DNA of 8,657 nucleotides, from the NCBI GenBank assembly GCA_023256115.1, contig JAGDWU010000010.1, positions 8,973 to 17,629 on the forward strand, read 5' to 3'. This document shows, piece after piece, positions 1-6,443 of the stretch. This stretch comes from Candidatus Aenigmatarchaeota archaeon (GTDB lineage Archaea; Aenigmatarchaeota; Aenigmatarchaeia; CG10238-14; SpSt-28). The notes under the pieces are model-generated. The model was not told the DNA's origin. It did no database searches and worked only from the letters and a program-made list of their open reading frames with translations. The position numbers and the translations under genes were made by a program. Each line of letters begins with the position of its first letter. Position 1 is the stretch's first letter.

Positions 1-260
1 AAAATGCTGAACTGCAAGTTGAAAGCGTAGTTAATCAAATAAAAAGGGTTTTACCATTAAAAATTGAAGAGTGCATTTTAGAAATTTTTGTTCCAATTGA
101 AAATGCAGGAAAAGCTTATAATTATTTAAAACAAAATTTTAATATTATAGAAGAAAATTGGCAAAATGGATTAAAAGTGAAAATAAAAATAAATAGTGCA
201 TTAAAAAATGAAATCATTTCAATGCTTTCAAAATTTAATGCAGAAATAAAAGAATGTTAA
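1..260 (+). CDS. SBDS-family ribosome maturation protein, C-terminal part (5' truncated by window edge)
   Basis: The frame is open from the window edge (first full codon at 3) to TAA at 258-260 and gives the last 85 residues of a protein whose family is usually about 230-250 aa. The segment reads VNQIKRVLPLKIEE..., then a stretch with AGKAYNYLKQ and ENWQNGLKVKI. This is the pattern of the archaeal SBDS C-terminal domains (IKR.LP.K.E, AGKAY..L, E.WQ.DGSW). SBDS proteins act on the large ribosomal subunit, promoting release of the anti-association factor eIF6/aIF6. In archaea the gene typically opens the exosome operon, as here: the start codon of rrp4 (254) overlaps its stop by 7 nt. The N-terminal domain and promoter lie outside the window. 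Confidence 0.9.
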   Translation, partial: NAELQVESVVNQIKRVLPLKIEECILEIFVPIENAGKAYNYLKQNFNIIEENWQNGLKVKIKINSALKNEIISMLSKFNAEIKEC

Positions 261-895
261 AGGGGAAAATTGTTGTACCAGGAGAAAAAGTTGAGAACGA
301 AATTAAGGAAAATATATACTTTAGAAACGGTGAAAAATATTCTCAAATTGTTGGATTAATAGAAGAAAAAAAAGATATAATTACTCCATTAAATTTTACT
401 TATTTGCCAAAGGTTGGAGATAAAGTAATAGGAATTATTGAAGAAATTGAAGCTAGCGGTTGGTTTGTAAATATTAATGCTCCGCATTTTGCATTTTTAC
501 CATTAGCAGAAGCTTTAAATGAATTTGTAGATGTTTTTAGAACAGATTTATCAAAGTTTTTTAACATTGGCGAAATAATATATGCAAAAATTATTAATAT
601 AATTGGAAATAGAATAATTCAAGTTTCAATAAAAGAAGAAGGAGCAAAATTAGAAGATGGGGTAATAATTAAAACCTTACCATCAAAAGTTCCAAGAATA
701 ATTGGAAAAAATGCAAGTATGTTAAAAATTTTACAGGAAAAAACAAATTGCAAAATAATTGTTGGAAATAATGGATTAATCTGGGTTAAAGGAGAAAAAA
801 TAGATAAGGTTTATGAAGCAATAAAATTAATAGAAAAAGAATCTCACTTAAGCGGATTAACAGAGAAAGTTGCAAAATTGTTAGAAAATGGTTGA
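254..895 (+). CDS. rrp4: Exosome complex RNA-binding cap subunit Rrp4
   Basis: Rrp4 forms part of the trimeric cap on the archaeal exosome ring and feeds RNA 3' ends to the Rrp41/Rrp42 chamber in the cytoplasm. The 213-aa protein shows the family order: an N-terminal domain with the VPG motif (residues 8-10) and YSQIVGL, an S1 domain at about 53-127 (VGDKVIGII, SGWFVNI, FLPL), and a KH domain at about 142-185. The KH loop (151-154) reads GKNA where the family normally has GxxG. The Rrp4-specific GxNG motif is intact at 171-174 (GNNG followed by LIWVKG). It is slightly shorter than many homologues (about 230-250 aa). The ATG at 254 overlaps the SBDS stop by 7 nt and the 3' end overlaps rrp41 by 8 nt, so translation is probably coupled. 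Confidence 0.95.
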   Translation: MLKGKIVVPGEKVENEIKENIYFRNGEKYSQIVGLIEEKKDIITPLNFTYLPKVGDKVIGIIEEIEASGWFVNINAPHFAFLPLAEALNEFVDVFRTDLSKFFNIGEIIYAKIINIIGNRIIQVSIKEEGAKLEDGVIIKTLPSKVPRIIGKNASMLKILQEKTNCKIIVGNNGLIWVKGEKIDKVYEAIKLIEKESHLSGLTEKVAKLLENG

Positions 896-1595
896 GTTAA
901 TTAAAGATGGTAAAAGAGTAGATGGAAGGGACTTTGAAGAATTAAGAAAAATTAAAATAGAAGTAAATCCTATTCCAAATGCTAATGGTTCTGCTTTATT
1001 TTCTTTTGGAAACACAATTGCAATAGCAGCAGTTTATGGGCCGAGAAGTTTATATCCTAAGTTTTTGCAAGAAAAAGAGGAAACATTAGTTAGAGTTAGA
1101 TATAATATGGCACCTTTTAGCACTGAAACTAGAAAAAATCCTGGAATTGATAGAAGAAGTATAGAAATAAGCAAAGTTATAAAAAATGCAATTGAAAATT
1201 CAATATTTAGCGAAGAATATCCTAGAACTGTAATTGATTGCTATGCTGAAGTTTTGAGTGGAGATGGTTCAACAAGAGTTACAAGCTTAAATGCTTTAAG
1301 CATTTCATTAGCTTTGGCAGGAATAAAAATGAAAGATTTAATAGCAGCTTGTACAGCAGGAAGAATTGGTGATAAAATAATTGTTGATTTAAACCAATTA
1401 GAAGATAACTATGGCGATTGCGATATAAGTTTTGCAATGCTTTTAAATACTAATGAAATTGTTTTGCTTCAATTAGATGGAGAAATTAAAAAAGATGAAT
1501 TTTTATATGCTTTAAAGGTTTTAAAAGAAAAATGCAAAATTATTAGAGAAGAACAAGAAAGGAAAATAAAGGAATATTTTGAAAAAAATGCTTGA
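888..1595 (+). CDS. rrp41: Exosome catalytic subunit Rrp41 (RNase PH-like)
   Basis: Rrp41 is the phosphorolytic 3'-to-5' exoribonuclease of the archaeal exosome. It alternates with Rrp42 in a hexameric ring, degrades RNA using inorganic phosphate and can also add tails from NDPs. The 235-aa protein starts with the family signature KRVDGRDFEELRKI (9-22). Residues that match the Sulfolobus Rrp41 active site by spacing are present: Arg89-Arg90 in DRRSIEIS, the GDGSTR loop (125-130), and Asp173 and Asp179 six residues apart in EDNYGDCD. The enzyme should therefore be active. The ATG at 888 overlaps the rrp4 stop by 8 nt (atggttga). The C-terminal tail is Lys/Glu-rich and helical. Confidence 0.96.
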   Translation: MVELIKDGKRVDGRDFEELRKIKIEVNPIPNANGSALFSFGNTIAIAAVYGPRSLYPKFLQEKEETLVRVRYNMAPFSTETRKNPGIDRRSIEISKVIKNAIENSIFSEEYPRTVIDCYAEVLSGDGSTRVTSLNALSISLALAGIKMKDLIAACTAGRIGDKIIVDLNQLEDNYGDCDISFAMLLNTNEIVLLQLDGEIKKDEFLYALKVLKEKCKIIREEQERKIKEYFEKNA

Positions 1596-2343
1596 AAAAT
1601 TGGTTTTAGAATTATTGAAAAAGGGTAAAAGATTAGAAAAAAGAGGATTTTTAGATTATAGAGAAATAAAAGTTGAAAACAATGTAATTCCGAGAGCAGA
1701 AGGAAGTTCAAGAGTAAAAATTGGAAATACTGAAGTAATTGCTGGAATAAAATTAGAGCTATCTGAACCATTTAAAGATGAAAAGGAAAGTGGAGTATTA
1801 ATTGTTAACGCTGAATTTGCTCCTATTGCGCATGCAACATTTGAGCCTGGCCCGCCAAGTGAAGAAGCAATAGAATTAGCTAGATTAGTTGATAGATTAA
1901 TTAGAAGCTCTAAAACTATTAACTTTGAAAAATTGAAAATTTCAGATGAACTAGTTTATGGAGTTTTCATAGATATTCATGTAATAAATCATGATGGAAA
2001 TTTATTAGATGCTAGCGCTTTAGCTGCTTTAAATGCTCTAAATAATTGTAAAATTCCAAAATATGAAGATGGAAAATTAATTAGAAATGAAATAATTGGA
2101 AAATTGGAAATAAAACATAAACCATTGTATTGTACAATTGCGTGCTTTGAAGATAAATTTTTAGTTGATTTAAATCAATATGAAGAAAATGTTGTAGATT
2201 CAAAAATTGCAATAGGGTTAAAAGAAGATAATACTATTTGCGCAATTCAATTATTAAGCGGGAAAATAGATTATGATAAAATTGAAAAAATATTAGAAAT
2301 TGCTGAAGAAAAAACAAAATATTTAAGAAATTTTGTATTTTAA
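1588..2343 (+). CDS. rrp42: Exosome ring subunit Rrp42 (non-catalytic RNase PH-like)
   Basis: Rrp42 pairs with Rrp41 to build the hexameric exosome ring. It supplies RNA contacts but not the catalytic aspartate. The 251-aa sequence has the Rrp42-type opening GKRLEKRGFLDYREI (the R.D.R region shifted to RLEKRGFLDYR), then AEGSSRVKIGNTEVIAGIK, ARLVDRLIRSS and VFIDIHVINHDGNLLDA. Where Rrp41 has its catalytic Asp pair, this protein reads DLNQYEENVVDS, with Glu in the first position, as expected for the inactive subunit. I start it at ATG 1588, which reproduces the 8-nt overlap seen at the rrp4/rrp41 junction (atgcttga). An in-frame TTG at 1579 would add three residues. The stop at 2341-2343 overlaps the convergent eL39 stop by two bases. 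Confidence 0.95.
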   Translation: MLEKLVLELLKKGKRLEKRGFLDYREIKVENNVIPRAEGSSRVKIGNTEVIAGIKLELSEPFKDEKESGVLIVNAEFAPIAHATFEPGPPSEEAIELARLVDRLIRSSKTINFEKLKISDELVYGVFIDIHVINHDGNLLDASALAALNALNNCKIPKYEDGKLIRNEIIGKLEIKHKPLYCTIACFEDKFLVDLNQYEENVVDSKIAIGLKEDNTICAIQLLSGKIDYDKIEKILEIAEEKTKYLRNFVF

Positions 2344-2510
2344 ACTTTTATTTTTTTCCTTCTCCAATTTGTTTCAATATATGCTCTAATTCTTCTTGTT
2401 TTTATTCTTTTCAATCCAAATTTTCTTATAGAGGCCCATATTGGAGCATCTCTAATTTTTCCTATTGCAGCAAGCTTTTTCTTTTTAGTAATGTGTCTTA
2501 TCGCCATCAT
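2340..2510 (-). CDS. rpl39e: Large-subunit ribosomal protein eL39 (L39e)
   Basis: A 56-aa strongly basic frame on the minus strand runs from ATG 2510 (a second ATG at 2507 gives 55 aa) to TAA at 2342-2340. The family is usually about 50 aa. It has the eL39 layout: a Lys-rich start (ITKKKKLAAIGKI), a central APIWASIRK corresponding to the P.W...K core, and a C-terminal NWRRKKIKV matching the conserved WRR end. The family sits in the peptide exit tunnel of the 50S subunit. The gene is convergent with rrp42 (stop codons overlap by two bases) and divergent from uS17, with 21 nt between the two starts. In many archaea eL39 sits with eL31 and aIF6. Here it stands alone. Similarity in the middle part is looser than at the C-terminus. 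Confidence 0.82.
   Translation of the reverse strand: MMAIRHITKKKKLAAIGKIRDAPIWASIRKFGLKRIKTRRIRAYIETNWRRKKIKV
2345..2360 (+). terminator. Probable T-run terminator of the SBDS-exosome operon
   Basis: Directly after the rrp42 stop the + strand reads ctttta followed by seven T (2351-2357) and cct. Archaeal RNA polymerase terminates at short oligo-T tracts without needing a hairpin, so this is the natural end of the operon transcript. The same bases on the other strand encode Lys codons of eL39, so terminator and coding sequence share DNA. Confidence 0.55.
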
Positions 2511-2531
2511 ATATATTAAAAATAAAATATT

Positions 2532-2861
2532 ATGAAAGCGAAGATAAATAATATTGGATTAAATGTTAAGCCACCAGAAAAAGTATGTAATGATATAAAA
2601 TGTCCTTGGCATGGAAAATTAAAAGTTAGAGGTAAAATTTTTATTGGAACTGTAGTAAAAAAGTATCAAAAAACAGTTACAATTGAAATTCCATATTTAA
2701 AATATGTTCCAAAATATGAAAGATATATGCGCTGCATTTCAAAAATTCATTCTTATTTGCCAGAATGTATTGATGTTAATATTGGAGATAAAGTAATTGC
2801 TGTAGAAACAAGAAAATTATCAAAAACAAAAGCTAGTGTTGTTGTTGCAAAGGTTGAATAG
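2532..2861 (+). CDS. rps17: Small-subunit ribosomal protein uS17 (S17P)
   Basis: The 109-aa product has the archaeal uS17 pattern from end to end: NIGLNVKPPEKVCND (7-21), then KCPWHGKLKVRG, an OB-fold core with GTVVKKYQKTVTIE, the segment YVPKYERYMRCISKIHSYLPECIDVNIGD split over 58-86, and the hallmark LSKTKASVVV near the C-terminus. uS17 binds 16S rRNA early in 30S assembly. The start ATG at 2532 gives the expected archaeal length (about 105-115 aa). In most archaea this gene lies inside the long S10/spc-type cluster between uL29 and uL14. Here it is solitary, next to a divergent eL39. No good TATA box can be placed 22-30 nt before the start without entering eL39 coding sequence. Confidence 0.95.
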   Translation: MKAKINNIGLNVKPPEKVCNDIKCPWHGKLKVRGKIFIGTVVKKYQKTVTIEIPYLKYVPKYERYMRCISKIHSYLPECIDVNIGDKVIAVETRKLSKTKASVVVAKVE

Positions 2862-2895
2862 ATTTATATCTTATAAAAACTTCTAAAATAAATTA

Positions 2896-2928
2896 TTTCT
2901 TTTAAATCGCTTAGAGTAAAGTCTTTTT
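2896..2928 (+). terminator. Candidate T-rich terminator after uS17
   Basis: Two T-tracts follow the uS17 stop: tttctttt at 2896-2903 and ttttt at 2924-2928. Their position 35-67 nt downstream of the stop suits archaeal oligo-T termination. The whole gap is AT-rich, so this is a weak call. Confidence 0.3.
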
Positions 2929-2981
2929 AATACTTTCTAAAAAATTAAAATTAGGCTAAAGCTACTACCGGTTAAAACATT

Positions 2982-3012
2982 GGTTTCCTACTGGAAACCG
3001 AAAATTTAAATA
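2982..3012 (+). promoter_or_regulatory. Archaeal promoter with adjoining 18-bp inverted repeat, upstream of the AAA+ ATPase
   Basis: A TATA-like tttaaata (3005-3012) lies 22-29 nt before the ATG at 3034, preceded by a purine-rich BRE-like ccgaaaa. That is the spacing of a leaderless archaeal promoter. Immediately upstream is a perfect inverted repeat, ggtttcc-tact-ggaaacc (2982-2999). A further half-site gtttccta recurs at 3016-3023, between TATA box and start codon. A dyad abutting the BRE is a usual place for a regulator site. The regulator is unknown, and the dyad could also act as a hairpin. Confidence 0.55.
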
Positions 3013-3033
3013 TTAGTTTCCTAAAATATACTT

Positions 3034-4290
3034 ATGAGACTTGATGAGGCTTTAATATTTCAAAACGAATGGTGGAGAACAGAAAAAGTTAGAAAAGAAT
3101 TGGCACCATGGTATAAAAGAGAGGTTTATAAAAAGGTTGAAGAAATGTTAAATATAAGACAAATAATAGTTTTAACTGGTTTAAGAAGAGTTGGAAAAAC
3201 AACAATTTTTTACCAATTAATAAATAGCTTAATAGAAAAAGGAGTTAATCCAAAAAATATACTTTACTTCTCTTTTGATGAAAAAATTGAAGATTTGAAA
3301 AAAATTTTAGATGAATACCAAAGAATTACTGGAATTGATTATAAAAATGAGAAAATATTTATATTTTTTGATGAAATTAATAAATTAGATAATTGGAGTT
3401 CACAATTAAAAATACTTTATGATGCTCTACCAAATATAAAATTTTTTGTTTCTGGCTCAAGTAGTGTTGATTTGGAAAAAGAGGCTTATTCCAATCTTGT
3501 TGGTAGGCATTTCCTTATAAGAGTCATGCCGCTTACTTTAAAAGAGTTTTTTGAGTTAAAAAAAGGAAAGAAAATCGAAAACTTTGAACTATGGAAAGAT
3601 GAACTTTTTCTTATTTTTCCTGAATACCTAAGGAAACCTTTCCCTGAAATTGTGAATGAAAATAATGAAGCGAGAATAATGGAATATATAAGAGAAAATA
3701 TTATTGGAAAAATAATTCATAGAGATTTGCCAAAGAAATTTAAAAATGTTAATGAAGATTTGCTAATGAGTTTAATTGAAATATTTTACCAAAATCCTGG
3801 CATGCTTGTAAACATAGAAAATTTATCAAAAAATCTAAGAATTGCTAAAAAAACTTTGCTTAAACATTTATTTTACTTAATATTTTCTTATCTAATAAGA
3901 CAAGTGAAAAATTTTAGAATTTCAGTTCTTGCTGCAAGCAGAAAACTTCAAAAAATATATCCTTACCATTGGTCTTTAATTTTTGGTTTATATAGAGATA
4001 TAGAAAAAGGAAAGCTATTAGAATGTGTAGCATCATCTTTACTTGATGCTAAATTTTATTGGAGAAAAGGTAGTAATGAAGTGGATTTCATTATAAAAAA
4101 TGAAAAAATAATTCCAATTGAAGTTAAAGCTAAAAGTGAAATTTATGGATTAGTTAAATTTCTAAAAAAATTCAATTTGAAAAAAGGTATTTTGCTTCAT
4201 GAAGAAAAAATTAGAGAAACAAAAAACATAAATGATATTCAAATAGATATAATTCCAATTTTTGAATTGGCATTTTACGGAAGTTTATAA
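3034..4290 (+). CDS. AAA+ ATPase with C-terminal DUF4143-type nuclease-like domain (COG1373-like)
   Basis: This 418-aa protein belongs to the large archaeal/bacterial family of stand-alone ATPases, whose cellular role is mostly unknown. Visible motifs are an N-terminal NEWWR (11-15) typical of the archaeal members, Walker A GLRRVGKTT (49-57), Walker B IFIFFDE (108-114), and a sensor-like FFVSGSSS (137-144). The C-terminal part has the restriction-endonuclease-like (PD-(D/E)XK fold) arrangement of DUF4143: Glu330 in GKLLE, Asp351 in NEVDF, and Glu363-x-Lys365 in PIEVK. All three putative acidic/Lys positions are present. The middle (about 210-300) is helical and probably includes a winged-helix segment. 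The start at 3034 fits a leaderless promoter. Composition is like the core genes. Relatives are often patchily distributed and linked to mobile or toxin-antitoxin settings, which is family knowledge and is not shown here. It converges with the RNase gene, 6 nt away. Confidence 0.88.
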   Translation: MRLDEALIFQNEWWRTEKVRKELAPWYKREVYKKVEEMLNIRQIIVLTGLRRVGKTTIFYQLINSLIEKGVNPKNILYFSFDEKIEDLKKILDEYQRITGIDYKNEKIFIFFDEINKLDNWSSQLKILYDALPNIKFFVSGSSSVDLEKEAYSNLVGRHFLIRVMPLTLKEFFELKKGKKIENFELWKDELFLIFPEYLRKPFPEIVNENNEARIMEYIRENIIGKIIHRDLPKKFKNVNEDLLMSLIEIFYQNPGMLVNIENLSKNLRIAKKTLLKHLFYLIFSYLIRQVKNFRISVLAASRKLQKIYPYHWSLIFGLYRDIEKGKLLECVASSLLDAKFYWRKGSNEVDFIIKNEKIIPIEVKAKSEIYGLVKFLKKFNLKKGILLHEEKIRETKNINDIQIDIIPIFELAFYGSL

Positions 4291-4296
4291 ACATAA

Positions 4297-5550
4297 CTAG
4301 AATTTGAATAGATTATTTTCTTTAGTTGGAGCAATTGCATTAAATCCTTTGCTTTTTAATTCTTCTGCAAATTCTATTGTATAATCTCCATGAACACAAA
4401 AAATTATTTCTGGTTCCAATTCTTCAATAAATTTAAATAATTCTGTTTTTCCAGCATGTGCTGAAAAATCAAAGCTTAAAACTCTCATCTTTACATCTAA
4501 TTCAATATCTTTATAAATAAATTTTCCTTGCTCTAGTAATTTTCTTCCTGGCGTTTCTGGAGCTTGAAAACCAGTTAAAAATAAAGCAGAATTTTCATCT
4601 TTATAGAGCATTTTAATGTAATCAACTACTGGCCCTCCATTTAACATTCCACTTGGTGTTAAAATTATGCAGCTCTCATTAACAATCTTTTTTCTTTCTT
4701 TTTTACTTTTTACAAATTTTGCTTTTTTTAATGCTTTTCTATATTTTTTCTTATCTTTTAATAAATTCGAGTATTTTAAAAATAATTTTGAAACTTGTTT
4801 TGCTAACCCATCTAAATAAAATTTTTTGTTTAAATGTTCTTTTAATATTAACATTATTTCTTGTGCTCTACTAATTGCAAAAGCAGAAATTAAAACAATT
4901 CCATTATTTTCTAAAACTTTTTTTATTTCTTCACAGAATCTTTTTTCTTCCTTTTCTCTATCAGGATGATCTTTATAGGAATATGTGCTTTCGATTATTA
5001 GTATTTTTGGTTTTGGTATTTCTTTATCACAACCTTTTACTAATCTAGTGTCATTATAATTAAAATCGCCAGTATATAAAATTGAGTTTTTGTCATACTT
5101 CAAAAATATCATTGCACTTCCTGGAATATGACCTGCATCAAAAAATTTTATTTCGATATCTTCAAATATTAATGTTTCTCTATAATTTATTGCAGCGAAA
5201 CATTTTTCTGTTTGTTTTATATCTTTTTTTGAAAATGGTAAACTATAATTTTCTTCTTTAGCAATTTTTAAAGTATCGATAAGTAATAAATTTGTTAAAT
5301 ATTTATTTATTTCCAAAGAGAATATTGGAACGTTTCTGTTTTTTATTAGAATTGGTAAAGCTCCGCAATGATCTAAATGCGAATGAGAAAGAAAAATTGC
5401 ATCAAAATAATTTATAATAGGTGGAAAAATTGGTTCTTTTTCTGTTTGTTTTATTCCATAATCTAGAACAAATTTTTTATTTCTTATTTTAAGTAAAATC
5501 GCGCTAGCTCCAACTTCACTTAATGCTCCTAAAAATTTTATTTTTATCAT
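4297..5550 (-). CDS. Beta-CASP metallo-beta-lactamase ribonuclease (aCPSF2/YSH1-like)
   Basis: This is a 417-aa zinc-dependent RNase of the beta-CASP group (COG1236-like), whose archaeal members act as endo- or 5'-3' exoribonucleases in RNA decay and 3'-end formation. The metal ligands are all visible: HSHLDH (56-61), His141 in GHIPGSA, Asp162 in YTGDF. So are beta-CASP motif A (Glu187 in IESTY), motif B (His365 in SFDFSAHAG) and motif C (His387 in CVHGD). The protein begins directly with the lactamase fold (IKIKFLGALSEVGAS) and has no N-terminal KH domains. It is therefore not the KH-containing aCPSF1 type, and the length suits aCPSF2 or a related aRNase J-like form. I leave the symbol blank because the subfamily cannot be fixed by eye. 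A Lys-rich insert (about 265-292) lies in the beta-CASP region. ATG 5550 follows a 30-bp A/T-only stretch that could hold its promoter. Confidence 0.9.
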   Translation of the reverse strand: MIKIKFLGALSEVGASAILLKIRNKKFVLDYGIKQTEKEPIFPPIINYFDAIFLSHSHLDHCGALPILIKNRNVPIFSLEINKYLTNLLLIDTLKIAKEENYSLPFSKKDIKQTEKCFAAINYRETLIFEDIEIKFFDAGHIPGSAMIFLKYDKNSILYTGDFNYNDTRLVKGCDKEIPKPKILIIESTYSYKDHPDREKEEKRFCEEIKKVLENNGIVLISAFAISRAQEIMLILKEHLNKKFYLDGLAKQVSKLFLKYSNLLKDKKKYRKALKKAKFVKSKKERKKIVNESCIILTPSGMLNGGPVVDYIKMLYKDENSALFLTGFQAPETPGRKLLEQGKFIYKDIELDVKMRVLSFDFSAHAGKTELFKFIEELEPEIIFCVHGDYTIEFAEELKSKGFNAIAPTKENNLFKF

Positions 5551-5580
5551 TTAAATAATTATATTAAATTAATTTAATTA
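5551..5580 (-). promoter_or_regulatory. A/T-only tract with 16-bp palindrome ahead of the RNase gene
   Basis: All 30 bases are A or T, and 5563-5578 (attaaattaatttaat) is a perfect palindrome. Read on the minus strand, the part 22-29 nt before the RNase ATG (5572-5579) is aattaaat, an acceptable TATA element for a leaderless start. Low sequence complexity makes exact placement uncertain, and the RNase gene might also be read through from the upstream HTH gene. Confidence 0.35.
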
Positions 5581-5584
5581 GAAT

Positions 5585-6382
5585 TTATCGAACTAATCCA
5601 TGATTTTTTAACTTTTCTATATCTTCATCTTCTATTTGCCCAAATCTTTTTAAATTATAAAGAGTGGTAAGTGAAACGCGTCTAGGTTTATCTCCCATCT
5701 TAACCCAATTATATACTGTATATTGATGGATATTTAACTCTCTAGAAATTTTTCCAATATTTTCTCCTTTTTTATACATCTCTTGTGCACCTATGTATTT
5801 TTTTAACCATTCGACTCTACGTTTCATGAGAGATATTATTTCTAGACCAAACGAATAAAGACTGCGAGCAGGATAATATTCTCCTCTTTTTCTTTCAATT
5901 AACCCATAATCTCTTAAGATTGATGTTACATTTAACACAGTACGTGGATTTACTCCTAACTTATCAGAAATTTCTCCTATGGTAACTTTTCTGTCATATG
6001 AAGAGATAAAATATAGACAAACCTCTAAACCAATTAGAAACAAGCTTCGAATAAATTGTTCAGGATGTAAAACCTCTAAAGTTATTTCGTTGGATGGAAA
6101 CATTTCTTTAGTTAGCTCACTAATTTCGGCAACACTATACAATTTATCAAACAATTCATTACCTTTTCTTATTCTTATAGCTCTTTCCACGACTGGAAAT
6201 CCAAGCTCTTTTTCCAAATTCTCTAACTCCAAATATGTTGGGAGAAATCCTTTCTCTATTTTTCCTTTTACTATTTCAAAAGAGCTTGAACCTAAATATT
6301 CTCCATTTTCATAATATCTCTCAAGTAACTCCTCAATATCCTTAAGCCTAGCTTGAAGACTTTCTAAATGGTAACTTCTCAC
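5585..6382 (-). CDS. DNA-binding protein with two helix-turn-helix domains (probably the 3' part of a frameshifted gene)
   Basis: From GTG 6382 the frame gives 265 aa. I do not recognise the family. Residues about 118-172 form a winged helix: VTIGEISDKLGVNPRTVLN, then SILRDYGLIERKRGEYYPA, a MarR/replication-regulator-like pattern. Residues about 202-232 form a second HTH of Hin/resolvase type (KKGENIGKISRELNIHQYTV, then YNWVK). The N-terminal half is charged and helical (LKDIEELLERYYENG). It is probably a transcriptional regulator, from the HTH content only. The GTG start is doubtful. The same frame stays open upstream for 37 more codons, to a TGA at about 6496, and those codons read like protein (SASPADSKQYEILKEDY). 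There is no ATG, GTG or TTG in that extension. This suggests the true start lies in the frame of the next gene upstream (6444-6827) and that a frameshift separates them. G+C is higher than in the neighbours. Confidence 0.7.
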   Translation of the reverse strand: MRSYHLESLQARLKDIEELLERYYENGEYLGSSSFEIVKGKIEKGFLPTYLELENLEKELGFPVVERAIRIRKGNELFDKLYSVAEISELTKEMFPSNEITLEVLHPEQFIRSLFLIGLEVCLYFISSYDRKVTIGEISDKLGVNPRTVLNVTSILRDYGLIERKRGEYYPARSLYSFGLEIISLMKRRVEWLKKYIGAQEMYKKGENIGKISRELNIHQYTVYNWVKMGDKPRRVSLTTLYNLKRFGQIEDEDIEKLKNHGLVR

Positions 6383-6443
6383 TAATGTTTTGAAAATTTT
6401 ATAAGCAAATAGATAATCTTCTTTTAGTATTTCATATTGTTTG

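Noticed and set aside
1469..1771. Minus-strand 100-aa open frame across the rrp41/rrp42 junction
   Set aside because: Phe/Leu-rich antisense shadow of Lys/Glu-rich coding sequence. Both overlapping genes are firmly identified.
4255..4270. Hairpin ccaatt-tttg-aattgg near the AAA+ 3' end
   Set aside because: Inside coding sequence (IPIFELA), only 6 bp, and no T-run follows. Treated as chance.
5979..6314. Plus-strand 111-aa open frame inside the HTH gene
   Set aside because: No recognisable domain. Lies fully antisense to the frame with two clear HTH motifs.
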